From Arthrobacter sp042667405 (GTDB taxonomy: Bacteria > Actinomycetota > Actinomycetes > Actinomycetales > Micrococcaceae), in assembly GCF_042667405.1 (NCBI RefSeq), contig NZ_JBHVAL010000012.1:70402-134401 (forward strand): a stretch of DNA of 64,000 nucleotides, read 5' to 3'. Position 1 is the stretch's first letter, and every line of letters begins with the position of its first letter. A program made the translations under genes and the position numbers. The notes beneath the pieces are model-generated. The model did not search any database and had not been told where the DNA came from. It saw only the letters and a program-made list of their open reading frames with translations. Positions 24,010 to 32,241 of this stretch are shown here, one piece after another.

Positions 24010-25506
24010 ATGGGCCACAGTCACTCCCACGGTCATCCTGAAGGTTTGGAACCAAGCCCACAGGCGGTCGCGTCCCGCAAACGGGCCAATTGGCTGCTGG
24101 CGGCGGTGCTGGTTCCATTGGGCGTACTGACGCTCGTGGCGATGCTGCTCATGTGGCCCTCGGGCAGCCGGGAGGGAATCAACTTTTCAAGTCCCTACCA
24201 GGCAGCACCCGGCGTGACTTTTGATACTGGCAGGATCCAGAGCGTGGTGGTGGAAAGCTGCACGCAGACCGGCCAAAACATCTCGGGCCAGAACAGCAGC
24301 GCCCAAAACCAAACCGGCCAAAACCAGAACCAGGCCGGCGGCTCCCAGTGCACCTTCGCTTTCACCGTGCCGGACAAGGGCGGGGACGCGGTAAAGGTGG
24401 TCATAAACCCTGATGTGGCAATGTCGCACGGCGTGGATGTGGGCGACTTGATCCGTTACCTGAACCTTTCCGGGGTCCAGGGCACCAATGCGGGCAACGG
24501 GGCCCCGGCGTACGTCTTCGTTGATTTCGTTCGCAACATCCCCATTGCCGCATTGGCCGTGTTGTACGCGGTGGTGGTGATTGCGGTGGCCCGTTGGCGT
24601 GGCTTCCGCGCGCTCCTGGGCCTGGTGGGTGCCTACTTCGTGCTGGTCAGCTTTATCCTGCCGGGTCTCGTGGAGGGCAAGCCGCCTCTCTTGCTGGCGT
24701 TGGTGGGGTCGACGGTGATCATGATCGGGGTCCTCTACTTCGCCCACGGATTCTCGGCACGAACATCGACGGCGTTGCTGGGAACCATTTTCGGGCTTGG
24801 TATCACCGCGTTGCTCGCCGCTTGGGCCACCGATGCAGCCAACCTCGCCGGAGTAGGAAATCACGACGCCGCGACGCTGGTGAATATGTCGCCCCAAATT
24901 TCCATCTCCGGAATCATCCTCTGCGGCCTCATCATTTCCGGCCTGGGCGTCCTGAACGATGTCACCATCACCCAGTCCTCGGCCGTATGGGAGCTCTACG
25001 AACTCGCACCGAACACCAGTGCGCGGAAGCTGTTTTCCTCGGCCATGCGGATTGGCCGGGACCACATCGCGTCCACGGTGTACACCATTGCGTTCGCGTA
25101 CGCGGGTGCAGCCCTTCCCATTCTGATCATCGTGATGCTGTACGACCGCCCCTTGGCTGAAGCGCTCACCAGCGCGGAACTGTCCGAGGAAGTCATCCGC
25201 ACCCTTGTGGGCTCCATCGGCTTGGTTCTCGCCATCCCGGTCACCACGCTCATTGCTGTCCTGGTGGTCAAAGCCACCGGCATGAAGCGATTCGCCGCAG
25301 CCGGCGGACCGACCGTAAGTGCCGACGACCTTGACGATACCGGCGCGCTGGCCGCGGCCGCCGTCGTCGGGGGTTCTGAACAGGACGACAGGAACGACGC
25401 CGGTCTGCGGCCGGGTGCCGGCAACAGACAGGGCGCCGATCACACTACGGCACGGCCGGGAAGCCGGCGCGCGCAGCGCGAAGCCGAGCGCCGGGGCAGC
25501 GATTGA
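24010..25506 (+). CDS. YibE/F-like multi-pass membrane protein
   Basis: A 498-residue protein. The N-terminus is MGHSHSHGHPEG, a His-rich metal-binding-like tail, then one helix (NWLLAAVLVPLGVLTLVAML). An extracytoplasmic domain of about 120 residues follows and contains an Asn/Gln/Ser-rich insertion (TGQNISGQNSSAQNQTGQNQ) between two cysteines. From about 180 come seven or eight membrane segments of the YibE/F core, including LVEGKPPLLLALVGS, FGLGITALLAAWATDAAN and GLGVLNDVTITQSSAVWEL. The tail is charged (RRAQREAERRG). Transport or channel function has not been established for the family. TTG at 24001 is an alternative start. Confidence 0.75.
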   Translation: MGHSHSHGHPEGLEPSPQAVASRKRANWLLAAVLVPLGVLTLVAMLLMWPSGSREGINFSSPYQAAPGVTFDTGRIQSVVVESCTQTGQNISGQNSSAQNQTGQNQNQAGGSQCTFAFTVPDKGGDAVKVVINPDVAMSHGVDVGDLIRYLNLSGVQGTNAGNGAPAYVFVDFVRNIPIAALAVLYAVVVIAVARWRGFRALLGLVGAYFVLVSFILPGLVEGKPPLLLALVGSTVIMIGVLYFAHGFSARTSTALLGTIFGLGITALLAAWATDAANLAGVGNHDAATLVNMSPQISISGIILCGLIISGLGVLNDVTITQSSAVWELYELAPNTSARKLFSSAMRIGRDHIASTVYTIAFAYAGAALPILIIVMLYDRPLAEALTSAELSEEVIRTLVGSIGLVLAIPVTTLIAVLVVKATGMKRFAAAGGPTVSADDLDDTGALAAAAVVGGSEQDDRNDAGLRPGAGNRQGADHTTARPGSRRAQREAERRGSD

Positions 25507-25651
25507 CCCAGTGACATTTATCATCTCCAACTGATGACACCCAGTACGGGTGCGCGGACACGGGCCGAAGCGGTGCGCTTTGCAGGGGGGAACGGTTGGC
25601 TGCTGTGAGCGTGCCGGCCACCGATTTGCCCTGATTTGCAACAATGGATGG

Positions 25652-26830
25652 GTGACTGTAGTAGCAACGCCTCCCACTCCCAAGCTCGAGCTTCCGCCTT
25701 TGCAGCTCGGCGGGATCACCGTGGACACCCCGGTGATCCTTGCTCCCATGGCCGGAATCACAAACTCTGCCTTCCGCAGGCTCTGCCGTGAGTACGGTGG
25801 CGGCCTGTACGTGGCTGAGATGGTGACCTCGCGCGCCTTGGTGGAGCGGACGCCGGAATCGCTGCGGATCATTTCGCACGACGACGAGAAGGTCCGCTCC
25901 GTGCAGCTCTACGGCGTGGACCCGGTAACGGTTGGCGCCGCTGTGCGCATGCTCGTCGAGGAAGACCGCGCAGATCACATCGACCTCAACTTCGGTTGCC
26001 CGGTCCCCAAGGTCACGCGCCGCGGGGGAGGCTCGGCCCTGCCGTGGAAGATCGACCTCTTCACTTCCATCGTCCAGACCGCAGTCAAGGAAGCGTCCAA
26101 GGGCGGCATCCCGCTGACCATCAAGATGCGCAAGGGCATCGATGAGGACCACCTGACCTACCTCGACGCTGGCCGGATTGCCCGTGACGCCGGAGTCGCC
26201 GCCGTCGCCCTGCATGGCCGCACAGCCGCGCAGTTCTATTCCGGCCAAGCCGACTGGTCCGCCATTGCCCGCCTTCGTGAGGCCCTCCCGGACATCCCGG
26301 TGTTGGGCAACGGCGATATCTGGTCCGCCGAGGACGCCGTCCGCATGGTCCGGGAGACCGGCGTCGACGGCGTGGTGGTGGGCCGCGGCTGCCAGGGCCG
26401 TCCCTGGCTTTTCGGGGACCTGCAGGCTGCCTTCGAGGGCAAGGATGAACGTCACCGCCCCGGGCTGCGTGAGGTTGCCGAAGGCGTCTACCGTCACGCC
26501 GAACTCATGGTGGAGACGTTCGGGAACGACGAATACAAGGCGCTCCGCGAGATCCGCAAGCACATGGCCTGGTACTTCAAGGGCTATGTGGTGGGTGGGG
26601 AGCTGCGCGCCAAACTGGCCACGGTGCCCACCTTGGAAGTCCTGCGTGAACTGCTCGAGGAACTGGACCTGGATCTTCCGTATCCGGGCGTCGACTCCGA
26701 AGGTCCCCGGGGCCGTGCGGGGTCCCCGAAGAGGCCTGCCCTGCCGAAGGACTGGCTGGAAAGCCGTCAGCTGAACGCGGAACAGAGCGCGGATATCTCG
26801 GCGGCAGAGCTGGACGTTTCGGGCGGCTAG
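25652..26830 (+). CDS. dusB: tRNA-dihydrouridine synthase
   Basis: An FMN-dependent TIM-barrel enzyme of 392 residues that reduces specific uridines in tRNA D-loops. It has VILAPMAGITNSAFRRLCRE, then YVAEMVTSRAL, QLYGVDP, DLNFGCPVPKVTRRGGGSA with the catalytic Cys, VALHGRTAAQFYSG and VLGNGDIWSAEDAV, plus a C-terminal helical domain (LREIRKHMAWYFKGY). GTG at 25652 is chosen since upstream codons give a Cys-rich unlike N-terminus; it starts VTVVATPPTPK. The DusB-type label follows actinobacterial practice; the exact tRNA position is not readable. dgt follows 64 bp downstream. Confidence 0.9.
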   Translation: MTVVATPPTPKLELPPLQLGGITVDTPVILAPMAGITNSAFRRLCREYGGGLYVAEMVTSRALVERTPESLRIISHDDEKVRSVQLYGVDPVTVGAAVRMLVEEDRADHIDLNFGCPVPKVTRRGGGSALPWKIDLFTSIVQTAVKEASKGGIPLTIKMRKGIDEDHLTYLDAGRIARDAGVAAVALHGRTAAQFYSGQADWSAIARLREALPDIPVLGNGDIWSAEDAVRMVRETGVDGVVVGRGCQGRPWLFGDLQAAFEGKDERHRPGLREVAEGVYRHAELMVETFGNDEYKALREIRKHMAWYFKGYVVGGELRAKLATVPTLEVLRELLEELDLDLPYPGVDSEGPRGRAGSPKRPALPKDWLESRQLNAEQSADISAAELDVSGG

Positions 26831-26894
26831 CCTCACACGTGTAAGACTGGCTCAAGAAGCTCCACACCACGGCGCTTGAAGGAGGCAGATACCC

Positions 26895-28211
26895 ATGGGA
26901 ACCGAAGCAACGCTTGGCCGCAGCGGAACAAGCCACGATTTCGTGCTGGCCATCCCCGGATACTCCGAGGCAGACACTGCCCGGTGGGTTGAAGAGCCAC
27001 GCAAGAGCAACTACCGCTCGGACTTTGAGCGGGACCGTGCCAGGGTCCTGCATTCCTCAGCGCTGCGCCGCCTCGGAGCCAAGACGCAAGTCGTGGCTCC
27101 GGACACCGACGACTTTGTCCGCACCCGGCTGACCCACAGCCTGGAAGTTGCCCAGGTGGGCCGCGAACTGGGCCGTTCCCTGGGATGCGATCCGGATGTC
27201 GTGGATACCGCGTGCCTGAGCCATGACCTCGGACACCCTCCCTTTGGCCATAACGGCGAATCAGCCTTGAACGAGGTTGCACACACCATTGGCGGCTTCG
27301 AAGGCAACGCCCAAACGCTCCGCCTGCTGACCCGTCTCGAGCCCAAGGTGCTCGCCGCCGACGGCAGGCCGGCAGGGCTGAACCTGACCCGGGCCAGCCT
27401 GGACGCTGCGTCCAAGTACCCGTGGTCCGCCGTCGACGCCCCCGTCATCCATGGTCACCGCACCAGCAAGTTCGGCGCGTATGAGGACGATTTGCCCGTG
27501 TTCGAGTGGTTGCGCGAAGGCGCGCCTGGGAACCGCTCCTGCATCGAGGCCCAGGTCATGGATCTGGCCGATGACATCTCGTACTCGGTCCACGACGTTG
27601 AAGATGCCATCGTGGCCGGGCACTTCCAGCTGAAGTGGATGGAGAACCCGGACCACCGGGCCCGGGTGGTGGGCTACACCAAGCAGTGGTACCTCCCGCA
27701 CAACGACCCCGCGGAAATCGATGCTGCGCTGGCCCGCCTGGAGGCCACCAACGTCTGGGTCCGCGAAGCCGATGGCAGCCGCAAATCCATGGCCGCGCTC
27801 AAGGACATGACCAGCCAGTTGATCGGCCGTTTCTGCCAAAGCGCCATGGAAACAACCCGTGACCACTTCGGCCCGGCCAACCTCACCCGCTATGACGCCG
27901 AGCTCATGGTTCCGGAGGAAACCGTTACCGAGATTGCGGTACTTAAGGGCTTGGCCACCACGTTCGTCATCTCCACCGACCACCGCCAGCCGGTGTACGA
28001 GCGCCAACGCGAAGTGCTGCACGCACTGGTGGGCGTTTTGAACGCCACAGGTGACCGTCACCTGGAGCCGATGTTCGCCGCGGACTGGCGGGACGCCGTC
28101 GACGACGGTGCGCGTCTGCGCGTCGTGATCGACCAGGTGGCCTCCTTGACGGACGTCTCTGCCCTGGCCATGTACGAGCGACTGGTCGGCAGCCTCCCGT
28201 CGCTGTGGTAG
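26895..28211 (+). CDS. dgt: Deoxyguanosinetriphosphate triphosphohydrolase-like protein
   Basis: An HD-domain dNTPase of 438 residues, hydrolysing dGTP or other dNTPs to the nucleoside and triphosphate. Metal ligands are in RLTHSLEVAQ (His81) and LSHDLGHPPFGHNGE (His110-Asp111), then DLADDISYSVHDVED (Asp of the HD set). RSDFERDRARVLHSSALRRL is the family N-terminal signature. A strong AGGAGG lies 10 bp before the ATG. It belongs to the dusB-dgt-dnaG arrangement common in actinobacteria. It may help balance nucleotide pools near replication functions. Confidence 0.92.
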   Translation: MGTEATLGRSGTSHDFVLAIPGYSEADTARWVEEPRKSNYRSDFERDRARVLHSSALRRLGAKTQVVAPDTDDFVRTRLTHSLEVAQVGRELGRSLGCDPDVVDTACLSHDLGHPPFGHNGESALNEVAHTIGGFEGNAQTLRLLTRLEPKVLAADGRPAGLNLTRASLDAASKYPWSAVDAPVIHGHRTSKFGAYEDDLPVFEWLREGAPGNRSCIEAQVMDLADDISYSVHDVEDAIVAGHFQLKWMENPDHRARVVGYTKQWYLPHNDPAEIDAALARLEATNVWVREADGSRKSMAALKDMTSQLIGRFCQSAMETTRDHFGPANLTRYDAELMVPEETVTEIAVLKGLATTFVISTDHRQPVYERQREVLHALVGVLNATGDRHLEPMFAADWRDAVDDGARLRVVIDQVASLTDVSALAMYERLVGSLPSLW

Positions 28212-28242
28212 GACCTCCGGGCGGACAGACTAGGATGGACTA

Positions 28243-30123
28243 GTGGCTGGCCTGATCAAACGTGAAGATATCGACGAAGTACGCCAGCGCACGGACATCA
28301 AGGAAGTTGTTGACGGTTACGTCACCCTCAAGGGCGCCGGGCTGGGCAGCTTCAAAGGACTGTGCCCCTTCCACGACGAGCGCTCACCCTCCTTCACCGT
28401 CCGGCCCCAGGTAGGCCGGTACCACTGCTTCGGCTGCGGTGAGGACGGCGATGCCATTTCCTTCATCCAGAAAATGGACCATAGCTCCTTCCATGAAGCC
28501 GTGGAAAAGCTCGCCGCACGGATCGGTTACGAACTACGCTACGAAGACGGCGGCACCGGTCCCAGCCGCGAGGAAGTCGGCAAGCGCCAGCGCCTGTTGG
28601 ACGCCCACAAGATCGCCGATGAATTCTTCAGGGCCCAGCTTCTGACTCCGGGCGCCGCGGAGGCCCGGAACTTCCTGGACGGACGCGGCTTCGACCGCGC
28701 TGCGGCCGAGCACTTCTCCGTGGGCTACGCACCACAGGGCTGGGACGCCTTGCTCAAGCACCTGCGTGGGCGGGGCTTCACGGATGCGGAGTTGAAGCTC
28801 ACGGGCATGTTTTCCGAGGGCAACCGCGGCATCTATGACCGTTTCCGCGGCCGCCTCATCTGGCCCATCCGCGACATCGCCGGCGACACCATCGGCTTTG
28901 GCGCGCGCAAGCTCTACGAGGACGACCAAGGCCCCAAGTACCTGAACACACCCGAAACCACGCTCTACAAAAAGTCCCAGGTCCTCTATGGCATCGACCT
29001 CGCCAAGCGGAACATCGCCAAGGACCGCCAGCTGGTTGTGGTGGAGGGGTACACGGACGTCATGGCCTGTCACCTCGCAGGAGTCACGACGGCGGTGGCG
29101 ACCTGCGGTACTGCCTTCGGTACCGAACACATCAAGGTTGCCCGGAGGCTGCTTTCGGACGACGGCAGTGGGGGAGAGGTCATCTTCACCTTTGACGGTG
29201 ACGCGGCAGGCCAGAAGGCGGCCCTGAGGGCTTTCGAGGAGGACCAGCGCTTCACGGCCCAAACCTACGTCGCAGTGGAACCCTCCGGGGCCGATCCCTG
29301 CGATCTTCGCCAGCTCAAGGGTGATGCCGCGGTCCGTGAGCTCATCGGCACGCGGAAACCGCTCTTCGAATTTGCCATCAGGGCCACCCTGAGGCGGCAC
29401 AACCTGGATACCGTGGAAGGCCGCGTGGCAGCGCTGAGGGAGGCGTCCCCGGTGGTCGCCCAGATCCGGGATTCTGCAACGAGGCCCGAATACACGCGCA
29501 ACCTTGCCGGTTGGCTCGGAATGCCCATTGAGGAAGTCAGCCGTTACGTTGGCGCGGCCGCGAAGCGCGGACCTGCCGGCAACGGCGCCGGTCCTGCCGG
29601 GCAGGCGCCAGCCGCGGCAGCACCGCCGTCGGGCATGCCGGTCTTCCAGCGCCCCAACCCCGGTGACCCGGTGGCGGGCATGGAACGACAGGCCCTCGAA
29701 GTGGTGCTCCAGGATCCTGCTGTCCTGGGCGGAATGGCGTGGGACCGCTTTGCGGCTTCCCTCTTTTCGACTCCGGCTTACGCGGCCATCCATGCTGCCA
29801 TCCGCGCAACGGGACTTGCCCACGCGGCCGACGCTGTGTCCTGGGTGGAGCAAATCAGGCAGGAAGTACCGGAACCGCTGCGCAACCTGGTGTCCGAGCT
29901 CGCTGTGACTCCGCTGCCGGCCAGCACTCCCGAAGCCATGCAGCGGTACTGCCGCGATATTCTGGCCCGCCTCTTTGAACTCCAGATCACCCGCATCAAG
30001 GCAGACAAGATGGGGCAGCTCCAGCGGCTCGATGCGGCAGCCTATCCGGAGGAATTCCAGCGGCTGAACCGCGAGCTGATGCAGCTCGAAATGGAACGAA
30101 GGGCCCTGCGTTCGGAGGGCTGA
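28243..30123 (+). CDS. dnaG: DNA primase
   Basis: A 626-residue primase. The zinc domain has CPFHDERSPSF (Cys41, His44) and YHCFGCGEDGD (Cys62, Cys65). The catalytic core contains FRGRLIWPIRDIAGDTIGFG, then GPKYLNTPETTLYKKSQVLY and the TOPRIM segment VVVEGYTDVMACH near residue 265, with the acidic DGDAAGQKAALRAF. A Pro/Ala/Gly-rich linker (about 440-470) leads to the C-terminal DnaB helicase-binding region. The start is a GTG 31 bp after dgt. The gene ends 53 bp before the first tRNA-Asn. Confidence 0.96.
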   Translation: MAGLIKREDIDEVRQRTDIKEVVDGYVTLKGAGLGSFKGLCPFHDERSPSFTVRPQVGRYHCFGCGEDGDAISFIQKMDHSSFHEAVEKLAARIGYELRYEDGGTGPSREEVGKRQRLLDAHKIADEFFRAQLLTPGAAEARNFLDGRGFDRAAAEHFSVGYAPQGWDALLKHLRGRGFTDAELKLTGMFSEGNRGIYDRFRGRLIWPIRDIAGDTIGFGARKLYEDDQGPKYLNTPETTLYKKSQVLYGIDLAKRNIAKDRQLVVVEGYTDVMACHLAGVTTAVATCGTAFGTEHIKVARRLLSDDGSGGEVIFTFDGDAAGQKAALRAFEEDQRFTAQTYVAVEPSGADPCDLRQLKGDAAVRELIGTRKPLFEFAIRATLRRHNLDTVEGRVAALREASPVVAQIRDSATRPEYTRNLAGWLGMPIEEVSRYVGAAAKRGPAGNGAGPAGQAPAAAAPPSGMPVFQRPNPGDPVAGMERQALEVVLQDPAVLGGMAWDRFAASLFSTPAYAAIHAAIRATGLAHAADAVSWVEQIRQEVPEPLRNLVSELAVTPLPASTPEAMQRYCRDILARLFELQITRIKADKMGQLQRLDAAAYPEEFQRLNRELMQLEMERRALRSEG

Positions 30124-30176
30124 GAACCTCGATTTCGTTTTCCGGCAGCCCCCTGTTAAGCTAGTAACCGCTTCAT

Positions 30177-30249
30177 TCCTCCGTAGCTCAATTGGCAGAG
30201 CATTCGACTGTTAATCGAAGGGTTACTGGTTCAAGTCCAGTCGGAGGAG
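30177..30249 (+). tRNA. tRNA-Asn (GTT), copy 1
   Basis: A 73-nt cloverleaf with acceptor stem TCCTCCG/CGGAGGA, D-arm GCTCAATTGGCAGAGC, anticodon loop CTGTTAA (GTT at 30210-30212), and T-arm CTGGTTCAAGTCCAG. The discriminator is G and CCA is not encoded. A strong terminator follows immediately. Confidence 0.97.
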
Positions 30250-30254
30250 CGCAC

Positions 30255-30294
30255 AATACCCCCGTTCCGGTCAGCCGGAACGGGGGTATTTTTT
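30255..30294 (+). terminator. Terminator of tRNA-Asn copy 1
   Basis: A perfect 16-bp stem (30255-30270 with 30275-30290) with a TCAG tetraloop, followed by TTTT within a T-rich tract, 5 bp after the tRNA. Confidence 0.93.
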
Positions 30295-30311
30295 ATACCC
30301 CCAGGGGGTAT
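30295..30311. promoter_or_regulatory. ATACCCCC-A-GGGGGTAT palindrome
   Basis: A 17-bp perfect palindrome with a central A directly after the terminator. The TACCCCC/GGGGGTA shape resembles CsoR-type metal repressor operators, but no csoR or metal-exporter gene is nearby. It may simply echo the terminator stem, which also starts ATACCCCC. Weak functional call. Confidence 0.3.
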
Positions 30312-30365
30312 TTTCGCTCGATTTCACATCCCGTAAAACCTTTGCTAAAGTCATAACCGCTTCAT

Positions 30366-30438
30366 TCCTCCGTAGCTCAATTGGCAGAGCATTCGACTGT
30401 TAATCGAAGGGTTACTGGTTCAAGTCCAGTCGGAGGAG
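30366..30438 (+). tRNA. tRNA-Asn (GTT), copy 2
   Basis: Identical over all 73 nt to the copy at 30177, 189 bp downstream. The 12 bases before each copy (TAACCGCTTCAT) are also identical, so the duplication included part of the promoter. It has its own terminator. Confidence 0.97.
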
Positions 30439-30443
30439 CAAAA

Positions 30444-30479
30444 GGACCCCGTACCGGCTTCACTGCCGGTGCGGGGTCC
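30444..30479. terminator. Terminator of tRNA-Asn copy 2
   Basis: A 14-bp stem (30444-30457 with 30466-30479, one G-T pair) and 8-base loop, 5 bp after the tRNA and 5 bp before the stop of the convergent minus-strand gene, so it may serve both. No long T-run on the plus strand. Confidence 0.7.
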
Positions 30480-30484
30480 GCTGT

Positions 30485-30892
30485 TTAAACGAAATCCATC
30501 TCCACCTGCAGGAAGCGTGAGGCTTCGGCCACGGCTGCCATGAAAGAATCCTGCTCGGTAGGAGGAGTCCGGGGTTCCCGGGGATGCCACTCATGGGGTG
30601 CTGAATAGACCCGGGTGAAGCCGCCGCCTGGAGGGGCGTAGAAGATCCCGAACCGCTGTACGGGCCACTCCGGCGATGTTTCAGGTGCTACCAGCAGGGC
30701 GGCGTCCGTTTCCGGGTTGTACCACTGGGCGATGGGCCTTCGGCGGTCGTCGGTGAACAGTCCGCCTGCGTACAAAGCGGCCGACGGCGGACTGGTCACC
30801 GAGCACAGGCGGTCCCACCACAGCGGAAGGATGCGGTCATCCTTGCGTTGCCACGGTGCCGGAAACGGGTTCAGCTCTTGCCAATGTGGCAC
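30485..30892 (-). CDS. Hypothetical protein, unrecognised
   Basis: A 135-residue protein of unknown family, starting MPHWQELNPFPAPWQRKDDR. It is rich in Trp and Pro (LPLWWDRLC, QWYNPETDAALLV, EWHPREPRTPP) and ends in an amphipathic helix SFMAAVAEASRFLQ. There is no signal peptide or membrane segment. Codon use is like its neighbours and the frame is clean, which supports a real gene. It is the last minus-strand gene before the tRNA pair and could be cotranscribed with the esterase upstream, 45 bp away. No function can be named. Confidence 0.6.
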   Translation of the reverse strand: MPHWQELNPFPAPWQRKDDRILPLWWDRLCSVTSPPSAALYAGGLFTDDRRRPIAQWYNPETDAALLVAPETSPEWPVQRFGIFYAPPGGGFTRVYSAPHEWHPREPRTPPTEQDSFMAAVAEASRFLQVEMDFV

Positions 30893-30936
30893 ATCTCAAC
30901 TTTATCGCCGGAGGGTGGCCGCGAAAAGGGCAGCAG

Positions 30937-32220
30937 TCAGCGGGACAACCCCAGGCGCGGATACAGCACGTCGAAGCCCTTCTCAAGGCCTGCATTCAAC
31001 GCAAGACCCACGTGTCCGCCGTTGGGAACCTCGTAGTACGTCACCGTCATTCCGGCTGCTTTAGCAGCGGCTGACACGGATTTCGCGGCAGCCACGTAGA
31101 CGGGGTCGTCCGAGCCCGCCGTGAAGACGGCCGTGGTGTCCGGGAAGTGTTTGCCCTTCATGATGTTGACGGGCTTTTGGGCATCGTAGGCGGACTGGTT
31201 GCCGGCAAAGATATCCAACAGGTTCCCCGCAGGGTCTTCGGCCCCGGGGAATTCCTCACCCGAGATGTCCACGACGTTTCCCCACATGTCCGGGTACTTG
31301 ACCGCGAACGAAATCGCGCATTGGCCGCCATTGGAATAGCCGGCGATGGTCCAGTGGTCCCTGTCGGGAAGGATGTTCAAGTTGGCCTTGGCCCAGTTCA
31401 CCACGTCCTGGTTGATGTACTTCTCCACATTTCCGTATTTGGCGGTGTCAAGGCACAGCGTGTCATCCTGGTCGGGGCCGATCTGGTCGGCAACGATGGC
31501 GATCGGTGCCAGGCCGTTGTTCTTCGCCGCGAGGTCATCCAGGGCGGCTGAGACGTACTGCGGGTCAGGCAGGCCCGGCTGGCCCATCATGAGGACGAAC
31601 AGGGGGAGCCGTGGTGGATTTGCTGTCAGCGCGGCCGGCGGGAGGTAGATGCCTGCAGGGCGGGCATTGAAACCGGAAGTCGTGGCAGGGATGACCTGAG
31701 TCCCAACCTTGCCGCGGGCCGGCACGTCCGCCGGAGGCCTCCAGTTTTGCCATAGTGGTCCGGCCGGGATGGAACTATCCGGGTTGGGCTTTTTCAGTTC
31801 GATGACGTCCTCGGTGGAGATCCCCAACGCTGAGCCCAAGGTGTTGTTCAGCCCGAACTCGGCATTGATGCCCAAGGCCGCCGCGATGACGAAAACAGGG
31901 ACCGACACTCCGGCAACCACCTTGCGCCAGGGCCGGCTGCGGAAGAAACTCACAGCGGCCAAACCCAAGGCTGCGAAACAGCTGATCGACCAGAACCACA
32001 CCCGTGGCGTCAGGCCCACGTGAAAGACGTCCATCACGTCCTCCACGATCCACACTGTAAACCACCCCAGCAGCCCGGCCACCACGATGGCGGTCATGGC
32101 CGTGCGCACCCACCGCGCGGACGGCCTCAGGAACAGCACCAGGAAGAATGCCACGGCGATGATCCCGGCAGCGGCCAGGACTGCGGGGCTGGTGATCTCG
32201 AGTTTCAGGATGTCATTCAT
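30937..32220 (-). CDS. Membrane-anchored esterase (esterase D/alpha-beta hydrolase fold)
   Basis: A 427-residue protein. The first about 110 residues hold four hydrophobic segments (for example AVLAAAGIIAVAFFLVLFL and VVAGLLGWFTVWIV). The rest is an extracytoplasmic alpha/beta hydrolase of the putative esterase (PF00756) type: LPLFVLMMGQPG, nucleophile Ser in WTIAGYSNGGQCAISFA, AGSDDP with the acid and EVPNGGHVGLAL with the histidine. It starts 21 bp after the MprF-like gene, so the two form an operon. In other Gram-positives a hydrolase next to an aminoacyl-phosphatidylglycerol synthase removes the aminoacyl group from lipids; that role is a reasonable inference here. Confidence 0.75.
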   Translation of the reverse strand: MNDILKLEITSPAVLAAAGIIAVAFFLVLFLRPSARWVRTAMTAIVVAGLLGWFTVWIVEDVMDVFHVGLTPRVWFWSISCFAALGLAAVSFFRSRPWRKVVAGVSVPVFVIAAALGINAEFGLNNTLGSALGISTEDVIELKKPNPDSSIPAGPLWQNWRPPADVPARGKVGTQVIPATTSGFNARPAGIYLPPAALTANPPRLPLFVLMMGQPGLPDPQYVSAALDDLAAKNNGLAPIAIVADQIGPDQDDTLCLDTAKYGNVEKYINQDVVNWAKANLNILPDRDHWTIAGYSNGGQCAISFAVKYPDMWGNVVDISGEEFPGAEDPAGNLLDIFAGNQSAYDAQKPVNIMKGKHFPDTTAVFTAGSDDPVYVAAAKSVSAAAKAAGMTVTYYEVPNGGHVGLALNAGLEKGFDVLYPRLGLSR

Positions 32221-32241
32221 CGGTGCGCCGCCCGTCAGGCT

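Noticed and set aside
30177..30438. Integration site (att duplication) at the tandem tRNA-Asn genes
   Set aside because: Both tRNAs are full length and only a short spacer separates them; no integrase or foreign cargo.
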